Assembly: GCA_003427395.1 (NCBI GenBank)
Contig: BFEA01000355.1
Span: 293,224-320,695, forward strand
Origin: Chara braunii
Lineage: Eukaryota; Streptophyta; Charophyceae; Charales; Characeae
Reading direction: 5' to 3'
DNA length: 27,472 nucleotides
The translations under genes and the position numbers were made by a program. The notes beneath the pieces were generated by a model. It worked only from the letters and a program-made list of their open reading frames with translations. It had not been told where the DNA came from and did no database searches. The number at the start of each line of letters is the position of its first letter. Position 1 is the stretch's first letter. This document shows positions 8,800-18,350 of the stretch, piece after piece.

Positions 8800-11190
8800 T
8801 ACATGTGACGGAGTTCAGATAATGAATAAGCATAAGTATGACCCTTCCTTTCCTGGTTCTCTCCTCTCAGAGTCGTCCCGCTCCTTCAAGCGCTCATAGT
8901 CCCGTTTCCATGCACTCGTTTCTTTTCGTACTCTCTCAATAGCTTTCGTTCTCATAGGCACTCTTGTCCATGCTCACAGCTAGCGGACTAAGCACACTAT
9001 TTCAATAATAAGTAAATGAAGATATCCCTCTGCTTCGCCGTAGCTTCGTACACAAGCCCATATGAGCACCTATTCAGAATTATGTCAGGAGGCATTCGTG
9101 CACAGGCATTCACGCCCAACAAGTATATCGAGAGCTGGTCTCCCATAGACGCACGAAGAGGAATGCTAGTGCACTCTCAACACTCATACTTCCCTTCCGT
9201 CACATGCACTCCGCTCGTTCTCGCCTTTCCCCACTCTTTTCTTTTTCGCATCGTCTCTTCCTTGTATCCTCTTCGCATTGCTTTTCCTTCCCGTCCAAAA
9301 GCGAGGTTGCCGCTACTGAACCAGTTCATCAGGATGATTGCAGCGTACCGAATGCGCCGGAGCTCACCCTAGAGCTAGGTTCCTAATTTTAAATAATAGT
9401 AATAATAACATCCAGGTTTTCAGGCGTTGCTCTCCCAATCTCTCACCCGTTTTGTTCTCAGCGCCACCTGCCAGTTGTTCCCCGCTCTAATCTCTGAGCA
9501 TTCTCAGTTAGAGGCATTTCTGATGTATCTGGCCACTTTTTGCGGGTGGGTGCATTTGAGATGAACCGATTGTAATTGGCACAGACTTCTCTTCCCCCGC
9601 TCTCACTCACCACGGTATGTTAACCCGGGAAGCGCTCAAACGAGGTTTTCCCCTCAGATCAGTCGTCGGGGGATAAGCACATACCTTTTCGCCTCAGTTG
9701 GACCTCGCGACTCATCGAGGGATACCATACCGTCAACAACTTCTTCTGCCAGCTCCTGGGAGGTTGTATGGACTTGACCTCGATCAACTGCCCTCGCCCG
9801 CACCATCGTGGAACGGGAAGTGGGAACTTGGTGAGACCAGCGGAAAATTGTGGGGGTGCAACGCACAGAAACCCACGTCCCTTCCCTTCAGATTGAGGAA
9901 ACTTCAGTTGAGCTGCGAAGGGATTAGCGCGAAATTCGTTACCACTTCACATGTTCGACGCCGCGCCCATCTACTCTTTTCGTTGTTCCGTCTTCGAGTC
10001 CGAGCCCCTCGCCCGCCCTGACTTAAGTGGAATCGTATGTCCTCATTCGATTAAGGAGCCTGCTCACCCATGCCTGCTTCGACTCCTACCGCTCCTAAAT
10101 GGCCCACGTTCAGACGATGCCTATTCTACTCCCTTGGTCTCTTCTCAGACTCCGCCTATCTCCCGTCTTGACTGCAGCTGGCTGGCTTGAACAAACAGGC
10201 CTGAACGGAGCTCCCACTCATATTTGCTGTCCACCATTATCTATCAAGGGCGATCCCATGCAACAGCGCCGAGTGCACTGCCCACTCTCCTTAGGGGCTC
10301 CTGCCATCAATAGCCTGTGACTCAAACTGCGATAGTAGCTGAGTTCGGTGAGCGTGGCGTGAGTGGCCCAGCTCTGTCCTGTCGAAGAGCCTAACGTCGC
10401 CTACAAAGGGCACGCTGTCTCCAGCCCGTCTCGCCTTAGCTGTCGCTCTCCTCCTTAAGGGGCATATCTGAATCGACCTATAAGGGAGGTACGCTATGCA
10501 CGCCTCCTCTTCTCGTCCTCACCCATCTTCTAGTCAACGAACGTGTCTGTGCTCACTCGCCCACAAGGGCCCCGAACGCCTAGCTCTCTCCTCCTCTCAC
10601 TCAGTCTCTCAGTCGCAAGTAACCGCCTGAACGTCGTCGCGTCTCCGCCTCCAGCTTGTCTCCCATTCTGCATCTGCTTTACGCCGGGCACACCTGGCAT
10701 TTAATCCCCTCAACGTCGGGTCTTCCTCCTTTATCCTCCGTTCAACCGTCTGTCGTGTCGAGTCCACCGTGCCTTCGGACTGCCGACCCCGCCTGTATCT
10801 CCGTACGATGTGGCCCTGGTACACTGGCCCTTTGCTGCCTCAGACCACACACTCGGGTTCACGAGCACAGGGGCACGGGTTGATAAATTTGTTCCGCATT
10901 ATCGCCGAAATGCCCATGCTTAAGGGGTTTCACTCAGGGACCCCGCAGGCATAACATTAGTTCCGCAGATGGCCTGAGCAATCGTCCCCAGCAGGGGGAC
11001 AAAGCTACCCAAGACTCACAGCCCGATCAGTGACCCAGCAAACAATCGCATGGGTTATCTATATCACATCAGACCATTGCAGTACCAATGGCAAGGAAGT
11101 CCGCTCTGTTCTCTGGCCAACTTTGTCACTCCATACCAGCCCCGAACCAGTTCGGACTGCACCGAGCCTAGAATTGCCATGGCTCGCCCC
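8800..11190. other. No recognisable gene
   Basis: About 2.4 kb of pyrimidine-biased, moderately GC-rich sequence. Open frames reach about 120 codons but are Ser/Pro/Leu-rich translations of CT-rich DNA, with no domain motif. No tandem repeat, LTR signal or RNA motif convinced me. It may be old repeat debris. Confidence 0.5.
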
Positions 11191-11205
11191 GTGTCGTTGC
11201 CGGTT

Positions 11206-11700
11206 TCAAACCGAACCTGAAATAAATTGTCCCAGCGGTTCCCAGCCTGGATTGATACACCGTAGAGGCGTCGGACCAGAAAATAGACCGCCGCACCGGT
11301 TCTGAATCTGAAAAATATGCCGCTGCAGTGACTNGAGACCTGAAAATAAATCACCGCAGAGGTTCCGAACCTGAAATAAATCACCGTGAGGGCGTCGAAC
11401 CTGAAACGAAACAACGCGATGCCACCGATCCTGATCAAACCCAAAATCCAATACCGGGTTGCTTTGCCACGCGGACGCCGAACCCGTACAACCATGCCAT
11501 GATAATTCCGTACCTGTCCCGAACCTGATATAGGACGCCGCAACGTCTCCAGACCTGAAAACAAACTGCCGCCAAGGTTCCAAACCTGGAATAACTGTCA
11601 TAGTGGCCCCGGTCCTGAGAATAAATCACCGTAGCTGTCCCAAACCTGAAAATAAGTCACCGTAATGAAACAGGTGTCACCAAGCCCATACCGTACCTGA
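11206..11700 (+). repeat. 31-bp degenerate minisatellite
   Basis: The word (G/A)AACCTGAAAATAAATCACCG recurs with changes at about 11213, 11246, 11272, 11304, 11336, 11367, 11398, 11428, 11517, 11551, 11583, 11612, 11643 and 11693. The spacing is mostly 30-33 bases, so the period is about 31. Because 31 is not a multiple of three, the minus-strand open frames across it (repeating Phe-Gln-Val and Arg-Phe-Gly) drift between frames and are not credible proteins. One N lies at about 11335. Confidence 0.75.
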
Positions 11701-12013
11701 AGCACGTCAGACACCGTAGGACGTAGCCACTCCGTAACAAGCCTCATATCCGTACCGAACCAAACACCATGGTCGACCCAAGGTAGCACCTGTCCATGCG
11801 TCTCCCGCTCTCAGAACGTCCCAACAACCGTAGTGTTAGTAATCAAGCAAAGCGACGCAGGGAACCTCGGCCATCGGCAGTATTGAACACTGTTAAAATC
11901 CAGGAAAAATGTTCAATCCGGGGTCAGAGCTAACGGCGGGTAATCGAGGCGAAATTAGGCCAATCTCCCAATGGTCATGGGTTCCCGTCCCTTTCATCGT
12001 TTTTCATCATTCT
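11701..12013 (+). other. Unassigned, with a weak tRNA-like segment
   Basis: An 8-bp inverted repeat, ATTGAACA and TGTTCAAT, lies at 11882-11917. After it, 11925-12000 contains GGTCAGAGCTAACGG and, about 60 bases later, CATGGGTTCCCGTCCC. These resemble, poorly, the A and B boxes of a tRNA or tRNA-derived SINE. The acceptor stem and anticodon arm could not be built. I would not annotate a tRNA. Confidence 0.2.
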
Positions 12014-12320
12014 TCCCTTTCCTTAATTCTATTGTCGGAAATAGTAAATTAACTGTAAGTTCCCCAAAATTAAATTTCGAGAAAATTTAAATAAATGGCC
12101 GAATTCCTTTTGTTTCTTTTTTCTTTTACCATTTTCAATATTTTTCCATGTTTTTAATTTCATTGTCGGGAACACAAAATAACAAGGGTATTCCCCCTTG
12201 AATTAAATGCCGTAAAAAATAAAAAAATTAAGAGATATTATGTTTTTCCCTTCTCCCCTACTGGTCGTAATCCCTTTTCCCCATCTTTAATTATGGTACT
12301 AAAATAGACAAAAATTTGAG
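12014..12320 (+). repeat. Degenerate AT-rich tandem repeat, about 132 bp
   Basis: TTAATT(C/T)(T/C)ATTGTCGG(A/G)AA occurs at 12023 and 12154, followed in both by a TTCCCC block and AATTAAAT. A third, weaker TTAATTATGGTACTAAAATA lies at 12287. The spacing is 131-133 bases. It lies 3' of the element B pol gene on that gene's strand, so it could be part of that element's 3' LTR. No LTR pair was found. Confidence 0.5.
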
Positions 12321-12553
12321 GCCTCATTTCGGCCCCGGTCGTATGCCGCAAAAAATGTGGTTGCGAGGTCAGTTCCCGCGATGCCTCTCCGCGGCAGACC
12401 AATCCGGGTCTAACCCTCTGGACGGCCGGAAATGACGGTCCGTTGATGTGCCGAGTGCGACCACCCATCTCGCCATCTTTGAGGGTTACCCATAAGGTTC
12501 AGCGCGCCCAAAATCAAGGGCGCCCTGAGCTCCCCTAATTTCCGCTGCCTGGT

Positions 12554-15436
12554 CTAACCAGAGTACCGTAAAAACCCAGACTCGTCTTTGTGCCTAAGTC
12601 CCAAAACCGTAGATTTCAGGCGGCGCACTGCTTGTCGCTGCCTGACAGTTAGCCCGGACCACTTCTCGACGTCCCCGTCGAGCCCTAGCAACTTACGTAA
12701 GACGAAGCGGATGAGCTTCAGGGTGATGGCCCGTAAAGGACGCCCACGTCGGCGTTCAATTGTCTTATGTTTCAGTTTGTTATGAGTCCTGGGGCTAAGA
12801 AGATGCTTCTTGACTCTCCTGTTTCTTCTGGTTTTTGGCCCCGGCATGATCCTCTTTTTCTTCTGTCTTTGCCCCGAGAAGGGTGTCGACCCGCCAGTAC
12901 GTCTAACGCGAACTCTCCGTCTAGGTCGCTTGAGCACGAATAACCATCTCTTCTCTCTTCCTAAAGCTAACCCTTTGACCTTTCTCTTCTCTATTCTTTT
13001 CCTTTTCTTGGAACTCTCCCCTGCCTCGAATTGCCTCAAGGGGGTTCCTTCCTCCATTACGGCTTTTCCTTTCCCTTTCGGGTTGGTCAGCGATAAGGCG
13101 GGCGCGGGCCTGGGCCTAAACAACTTTAACCTAGCGCCCGCCACTGGGTCCTTCAACTTAGATCCATCCAATTCTGCTATCATATATGCACCCCAGTCGA
13201 GTGCCTCAACCACTCTGTAAGGTCCCATCCATCTATTTGCGAGTTTTCCAGTCCAGGTCCTTTCCAGTGCCGCGTCGTAGAGAAGGACCATATCTCCTAC
13301 GCTCACCCTCTCTTTCATGATTTGCACGTCCTTATCCCATCTCTCTTTACCGTTGCCCCTTTCCACTGCCAGACGATCTGCCACTGTCATGAGGTTATCT
13401 TCCAAACCGTATGCTATCTGTCTTGTTCGGGCAGCTAAGAGTTCCTCTCTGGACATCTCCTCCGCCCAGTCGACGGTTGTCCAGCTGTCGACGTGAAACT
13501 CTATGGGAAGCAGACAATGTCGCCCAAACCACAAGGTGTACGGTGGGTATCCGGTACTAGCCCGAACCGTGACGTTGTCCGCCCATATTGCGTATCGAAA
13601 ATATCGTGGCCAATCACTGTCCNTACCCTTGCACCACTTGGACAGTGANGCTATCAGAGTCTGGTGTCCCCTCTCTACTGGGGAGTTCGACTGTGGGTGA
13701 TAGGCGGTGGCTATCNAAACTNTCGCNCCGGCTCTCNTNAACACGCTCTGNACCTCGTCGGCTAGGAATTCCGCCCCTCTGTCCATCACTATCTTCCTGA
13801 CACAACCATACCTAGATAAGTACTCTAGGACAAAGTTCTTTACTTCCTTTGCCGCCTTACTCCTGATAGGTCTGCCGTCCACGAACCCAGTGAAATCGTC
13901 TCGTATGTTCACAACATAGTTCATATTGCCTACCCCTTTCGGCATCTTCACCAGATCGATGTGTACCTTCTCTCCTGGTCGGATTGGATAGGATGGATGA
14001 AGTGGCTCTTTGTATTTCACAAGAGCTCTGTTCTGGCATTCTTCGCATGTCATACAGTACCTCTCGACGTCCTTATACTGTCCTTCCCACCAGTACAGCC
14101 GGCGTATCTTTTCGTAGGTTCCTTTAACTCCTCTGTGTCCTCCGACAACCCCGTCGTGAAGCTCCACAACTATCGTCTGTCTCTCCTCAGGATCACAGAC
14201 TACTCGTAAGGGCATTCCCGACCCTACTGGCCTTCGGAAAAGGTAGCCCGCTCTAAGGCAGTACTGGGCTGCTTGTCTCCGGATATCTGAATCTTGACTC
14301 TCCTCTCCCGTCAGGTGTAGTCCGATCGTTCGGTACTTGCCCTCGTAAAGATTAACTAGAAATCTTTCGGCGCGTCTCGGCTCTACCATTGTCAGGGCCC
14401 CAGCTGCTATCGGACGCTCCGCCTCAAGAGGGATGCGTGAAAGTCCATCTGCCACGGCATTTTTAGTACCAGATATCCTCTCAACCGTGTAATCGTATAG
14501 ATGAATCCGTATTAACCATCGGGCGATGGTCGGGTCCGTCAGACTAAAGTCCTTCTGAAGGACAGAGACAACCGCGGTGGGGTCTACTCTCAAGATGAAC
14601 CGTCGCCCATAGATATAGTGTCTGAACGTGTCTAGACACCGGAGAACAGCTAACACTTCCTTCTTGAATTGACTGTAGTTACGCTCAGCCGTATTAAGTG
14701 TCCTACTCTCAAATCTTAACGGTCTTCCCTTCCCTCCAGCGTCCTTCAGAGACAAGAAACCACCCACTGAACATGGTCCAGCATCCGTGGATACTATGAA
14801 GGGTCTCTCGGTCTCATCGTCAAAGAATGGCACGCCCAACATGCGTCCTCCCTCATTAAATTCGTCTTTAAGTCCTTGCATAGCGAGTTCCTGCGAAGAA
14901 TCCCAAGAGAATTTTTCAGTCTTTCGAAGGAGTAACCTCAATGACTCAGCCTTTTCCGCATACCCCCGTATGAATATACGCCAGTAACCGACCACTCCTA
15001 GAAACTGCCGGACCTCGGTTGGGCTATGTAACGGTGACGGCCAGTTCAGAAGTTTGTCTAACTTCGCCGGATCTTCTCGGCGTCCTCTCGAGTCACAGAT
15101 AAAGCCCAAGATCTTAATAGTCGAGACGGCCCATCGGCTCTTTGTCCCGCTGACTGTTAAATTCGCATCGTCCAGCTGCTCGAGTACCGCGCAAATATCT
15201 ATTAGGTGCTGCTCGACGAATCTTCTAACTCCAGGTACAACCTCTGTCTCATCCCTGTCTACTGGCCCTTGTATAGGAAAGTCATCCAGAAAAACTTCAA
15301 CCTTTTTGTACGCATAACTAGACTGCCCTACCTTATGGTGTGTCCAACATAGCATAACAATATACATAACGTGTATGACCAGACCGCCATACCCTTGGGT
15401 ACGTCTGGTTCCTGCCAACCCAATGACATGAAGCAT
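12554..15436 (-). CDS. Element B: gypsy pol fragment (RT end, RNase H, integrase, basic tail)
   Basis: This is a 960-codon open frame. FLDD at residues 50-53 is the RT catalytic YxDD-type motif; everything upstream of it in RT is missing. The RT connection with REDPAKLDKLLNWPSP and RQFLGVVGYWRIFI follows. RNase H shows Asp218 (STDAG), Glu260 (QFKKEVLAVL) and VADGLSR near 328. The integrase has the zinc-binding set His427, His434, Cys461 and Cys464, then Asp494, Asp552 and Glu588. Asp552 and Glu588 are exactly 35 residues apart (DD35E). A GPYRVVEAL domain lies near 738. There is no chromodomain. The last 150 residues are strongly Lys/Arg-rich. The enzymes would copy the RNA and insert the cDNA. 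N bases near 13623-13751 give unknown residues. The first 45 residues are translated from the palindrome array and are probably not native. The ancestral start lies outside what is preserved. Confidence 0.85.
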   Translation of the reverse strand: MLHVIGLAGTRRTQGYGGLVIHVMYIVMLCWTHHKVGQSSYAYKKVEVFLDDFPIQGPVDRDETEVVPGVRRFVEQHLIDICAVLEQLDDANLTVSGTKSRWAVSTIKILGFICDSRGRREDPAKLDKLLNWPSPLHSPTEVRQFLGVVGYWRIFIRGYAEKAESLRLLLRKTEKFSWDSSQELAMQGLKDEFNEGGRMLGVPFFDDETERPFIVSTDAGPCSVGGFLSLKDAGGKGRPLRFESRTLNTAERNYSQFKKEVLAVLRCLDTFRHYIYGRRFILRVDPTAVVSVLQKDFSLTDPTIARWLIRIHLYDYTVERISGTKNAVADGLSRIPLEAERPIAAGALTMVEPRRAERFLVNLYEGKYRTIGLHLTGEESQDSDIRRQAAQYCLRAGYLFRRPVGSGMPLRVVCDPEERQTIVVELHDGVVGGHRGVKGTYEKIRRLYWWEGQYKDVERYCMTCEECQNRALVKYKEPLHPSYPIRPGEKVHIDLVKMPKGVGNMNYVVNIRDDFTGFVDGRPIRSKAAKEVKNFVLEYLSRYGCVRKIVMDRGAEFLADEXQSVXXRAXAXVXIATAYHPQSNSPVERGHQTLIXSLSKWCKGXDSDWPRYFRYAIWADNVTVRASTGYPPYTLWFGRHCLLPIEFHVDSWTTVDWAEEMSREELLAARTRQIAYGLEDNLMTVADRLAVERGNGKERWDKDVQIMKERVSVGDMVLLYDAALERTWTGKLANRWMGPYRVVEALDWGAYMIAELDGSKLKDPVAGARLKLFRPRPAPALSLTNPKGKGKAVMEEGTPLRQFEAGESSKKRKRIEKRKVKGLALGREKRWLFVLKRPRRRVRVRRTGGSTPFSGQRQKKKRIMPGPKTRRNRRVKKHLLSPRTHNKLKHKTIERRRGRPLRAITLKLIRFVLRKLLGLDGDVEKWSGLTVRQRQAVRRLKSTVLGLRHKDESGFLRYSG

Positions 15437-16322
15437 AGGACCGGGCTGCCCTAACCCTTAGGGTGCCCAGTTTGCCTTATACAAGGTTATATATGGCATA
15501 ACATTATACCATCCCTAACCTGGGGTACGTCTAATTTCCCTGAACACAAGTACAAACGACAAAGTCGGACCGCCCTACCCTAGGGTACGTCCTACTTACA
15601 CCACATCAACGACAAAAGCATACCATTAGGTCGCCCTAACCCTTAGGGTACGCCTAGTTAGCCATACAACAGGTAATATGATGCAGACACTTGCACAAAC
15701 TTTACGTTTTTCCTTCTCTTGCTAGGCAGTCGATCGGACCTTTCCAAATAAATGGAACTTCCGATCCGCCTCCTTTGTTTAAAAAAGGGAAAATAAAACA
15801 AATTTATACTAACTCTCTGCTCCTTAGTGTTATCATGAGCATACAACTGAACCGCCCTACCCTAGGGTACGTTCAACCTGCCCAGTTACTTTCTTTTTAT
15901 TCTTCATCTATTTCCCTTCTTCTTTATACCTGACTTATTGACCGACTTTCCCTACCCTAGGGTGCCTGGTCTGTAAGAGGTATAAGTTCAAAATAGTATG
16001 TGTATCAAGTTTTATACTTTGGTTGACCAATTGATTCATGGTTCATGGCTAAGCCGCCCTACCCTAGGGTACACTTAGTCTTATGCCCTTTGATACCCCA
16101 AAAGGAACATACTCCTCAACTCATTAAACTAAACATCAGGATTCTGAGCCTTCCCTACCCTAGGGTACCCGTCCTCCTGTTCAGAAACTCCAAAAGAAAC
16201 AGCGATTGACCCATCCTACCCTATGTGGGACCAGCCATAAAGTTATTCACACAACCCAGCAAACATCAATAAAACATAGCACTGAGCCCACATCCACTCG
16301 GAGGAGCTCAACCTTGGGTTGA
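15321..16322 (+). repeat. Array of covarying palindromes with TACCCTAGGGTA core
   Basis: Copies lie at about 15321-15344, 15378-15409, 15441-15470, 15503-15535, 15564-15595, 15625-15658, 15848-15875, 15940-15971, 16047-16080, 16142-16186, 16205-16232 and 16308-16322. A hairpin with a different core lies at 15732-15766. Most share CG, CCC, TACCCTAGGGTA, C in the same orientation, with the extra CCC always on the left. The arms differ but pair within each copy: ACCAGAC/GTCTGGT, GGAC/GTCC, ATTAGG/CCTAGT (one G-T), TGAAC/GTTCA, GGCTAAG/CTTAGTC (one G-T), TTCTGA/TCAGAA, GATCGGA/TCCGATC. Core centres are about 15332, 15393, 15457, 15520, 15581 and 15643 (61-64 bp apart), then roughly 94-114 bp apart. 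Spacers are mostly unique. Function is unknown. It is not a CRISPR array: the genome is eukaryotic and the repeats are imperfect and hairpin-shaped. Confidence 0.85.
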
Positions 16323-16329
16323 CCCGGTC

Positions 16330-17030
16330 AAAGCATGCAATACACCTTCATCTCACCTTCCCCCGGCTCCTTTTGATTGAATTCACTCAAGTTCATCTGA
16401 ACTCTCATAAATAGTTGTTCATTTAACCTTCGCAATACAGGTCATGACATAAATAACAAAACAAACAGTAATATCCTCACTTAGTATCATTCAGATACCC
16501 AGGGGATAATAGATAGTGGAAGGGTTCACACGCGTCAAGCGAAAATATACCTGAAATTCCCTGCCTCCAGAACCCCGCCTGGACTCCGGCAGAGCTCCCG
16601 CAATCGGTGGGGCGAACCTCCCACAGAGGCCTTGGCGAGGACCTATGGGTTGCAATCCCGCCTGCCGCCTTCCTCTCGTAACTGAAGACTAGACTTAGAC
16701 TGAGAAGGACAGCGAAAGAAAATTCAGGCTTTTAGATACAAGAGGGCTGCGTTCAGATCTCACTGGAGAGGGCCTTGTCACCTTGATGCGCCCGAGGGCC
16801 CCGCAATGATGGCCAGGAAAACGCAGCAGAAGTAGCCAGACCCCGTCCAGTATGCAGAATACCAGCCCCCAGACTGTCCTCCAGGTCACATCAATAGCCC
16901 CCCCTCCCATCCTGACCAGCTACTTCTATCGTGATGCTGTTCTCTCTAACCGATCCGCCACTACGCAGCCTAGAAAGGTTGCGTTCAAATACAACACACC
17001 CCCTGTAGTCTGCCGCGCGCACCCACCTTA
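16330..17030. other. No recognisable gene
   Basis: Mixed sequence follows the palindrome array. GGGTTGCAATCCCGCC near 16648 faintly resembles a tRNA B box, but no upstream A box or cloverleaf fits. Open frames are short and lack motifs. Confidence 0.4.
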
Positions 17031-18350
17031 GATGTGTTGTACTAGTAGATAAGGTACTGCAGTGCTTAGTACAGAATCTTGTACCAGACACAGCGGTATC
17101 AATACTCCCGGTGTAACAGTGCAACCGACCCTTGAAGCTTCAGCAGCAGCAGTCGTCCGAGATACAGTAGTATCCCTTCCGTACCCAGTCTTACCCCCCT
17201 TGTGATGGAGGGTCATACCGGTGCACAGCAAGGCGACGCTGCAGCAGCTCAATGAAAGCTCAGCAACATACAATCCGAAGCTACAGTGGCCTGCTGAAAA
17301 ACAGCAATAGCATCTCAGTCACTGTAGTGGTGTCCCGCCTCTGTTGGATACAACAGTTGCACCCTCCAGGTATACAACAATACGTAGTGGTAGGGCAACA
17401 ACTGTTTAGGCGGGAAAGAAGGTAACCACGACAGCTACCCCCCTGGTAGTCCCTCCTCCGCAGTAATGGATCCCCGTCGTCAAGATGTGTAGCGGTAGTG
17501 TACTACAGTAATGCACAGCGAAAGATAATCTCTTGTTCTGGCAACAGCGCACAACAAAAAGTACCACCTTCCACCGCGGCAGTGCTCAGTGAGGAACAGC
17601 GCCTGTTGTGTAAATGATGCCCGGCTAGGGACAGCGCCCTCTTCAGCAACAACAGCAGCGTTCCGTCTGTGCCTTGCACAACAATAGCTTTTAACCCAGC
17701 GTACAACGGCAGCTCAACCCATCACTAGCTAGCACATCAGGCGCACGGTCCGCTCCCAACAGATACACGGTTGAATGCACAGTGACATATAGCCAGTCAT
17801 GCTCACAGCACCTGCGCACATCAGTAGGCTGCACACCTCGCAACACAAAAGCCACCCAGTTTAACCAGTACTGCTATATAATTGGACCTCAACAACTCCT
17901 CGTCCGCTGAAATTCTGTCAATGGTCCTGGTACCCAGTAGCAAGGTTGGGTGACCATCAGTCCCAAGTAACGGCCCCGTCCAGTATTAGTAACTCAGGCC
18001 TGGACCGTCGCAGCCTCTACCCCTCAAAGCCCAACAACTAAATCCGGCCACAGTCACAGCAACAATCTTACTCACCGCGGCAGCAGCCCGCTACCACCCG
18101 GTAGCTGTAGCTTAGCCACCGTAATAGAAGTCCGCAGTGGCAACATTCCGGCTGAAGAACTTTAGTGTCCAGTAGTACCAACACCCACCCAGTAGCTCGA
18201 TGCACCGTGACCTGACAAGGAGCAGCGTTCCGAGAGACTCTACAGACTAACTCAGTAGTGGCATCTCCAGCGAATGCCAAAGCAGAACCCTCGCAGCAGG
18301 TGTACCACAGAATGCACAGTTAGCACTGCAAACATCCAGCCAAAACATAC
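17030..18350. repeat. Low-complexity CAG/CAACAG/GTAGTGG-rich tract
   Basis: Words such as ACAGTAGTA, GTAGTGGT, CAACAGC, CAGCAGC and GCAGTAGT recur every 20-45 bases throughout, without one clean period. It looks like a highly diverged satellite or minisatellite. The minus-strand frames through it are Val/Leu/Thr-rich, overlap one another and show no domain. I call no gene. Confidence 0.4.

Noticed and set aside
11064-11601. Minus-strand open frames of 131 and 166 codons
   Set aside because: They are translations of the 31-bp minisatellite. The repeat period is not a multiple of three and two overlapping frames are open together.
12810-13220. Plus-strand open frame of 136 codons opposite the pol tail
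   Set aside because: It is the antisense shadow of the Lys/Arg-rich tail (AAG/AGA read as CTT/TCT), giving Leu/Phe/Ser-rich protein.
15321-16322. CRISPR array
   Set aside because: The repeats are palindromic and imperfect with variable arms, spacing changes along the array, there are no cas genes, and the surrounding DNA is eukaryotic retrotransposon sequence.
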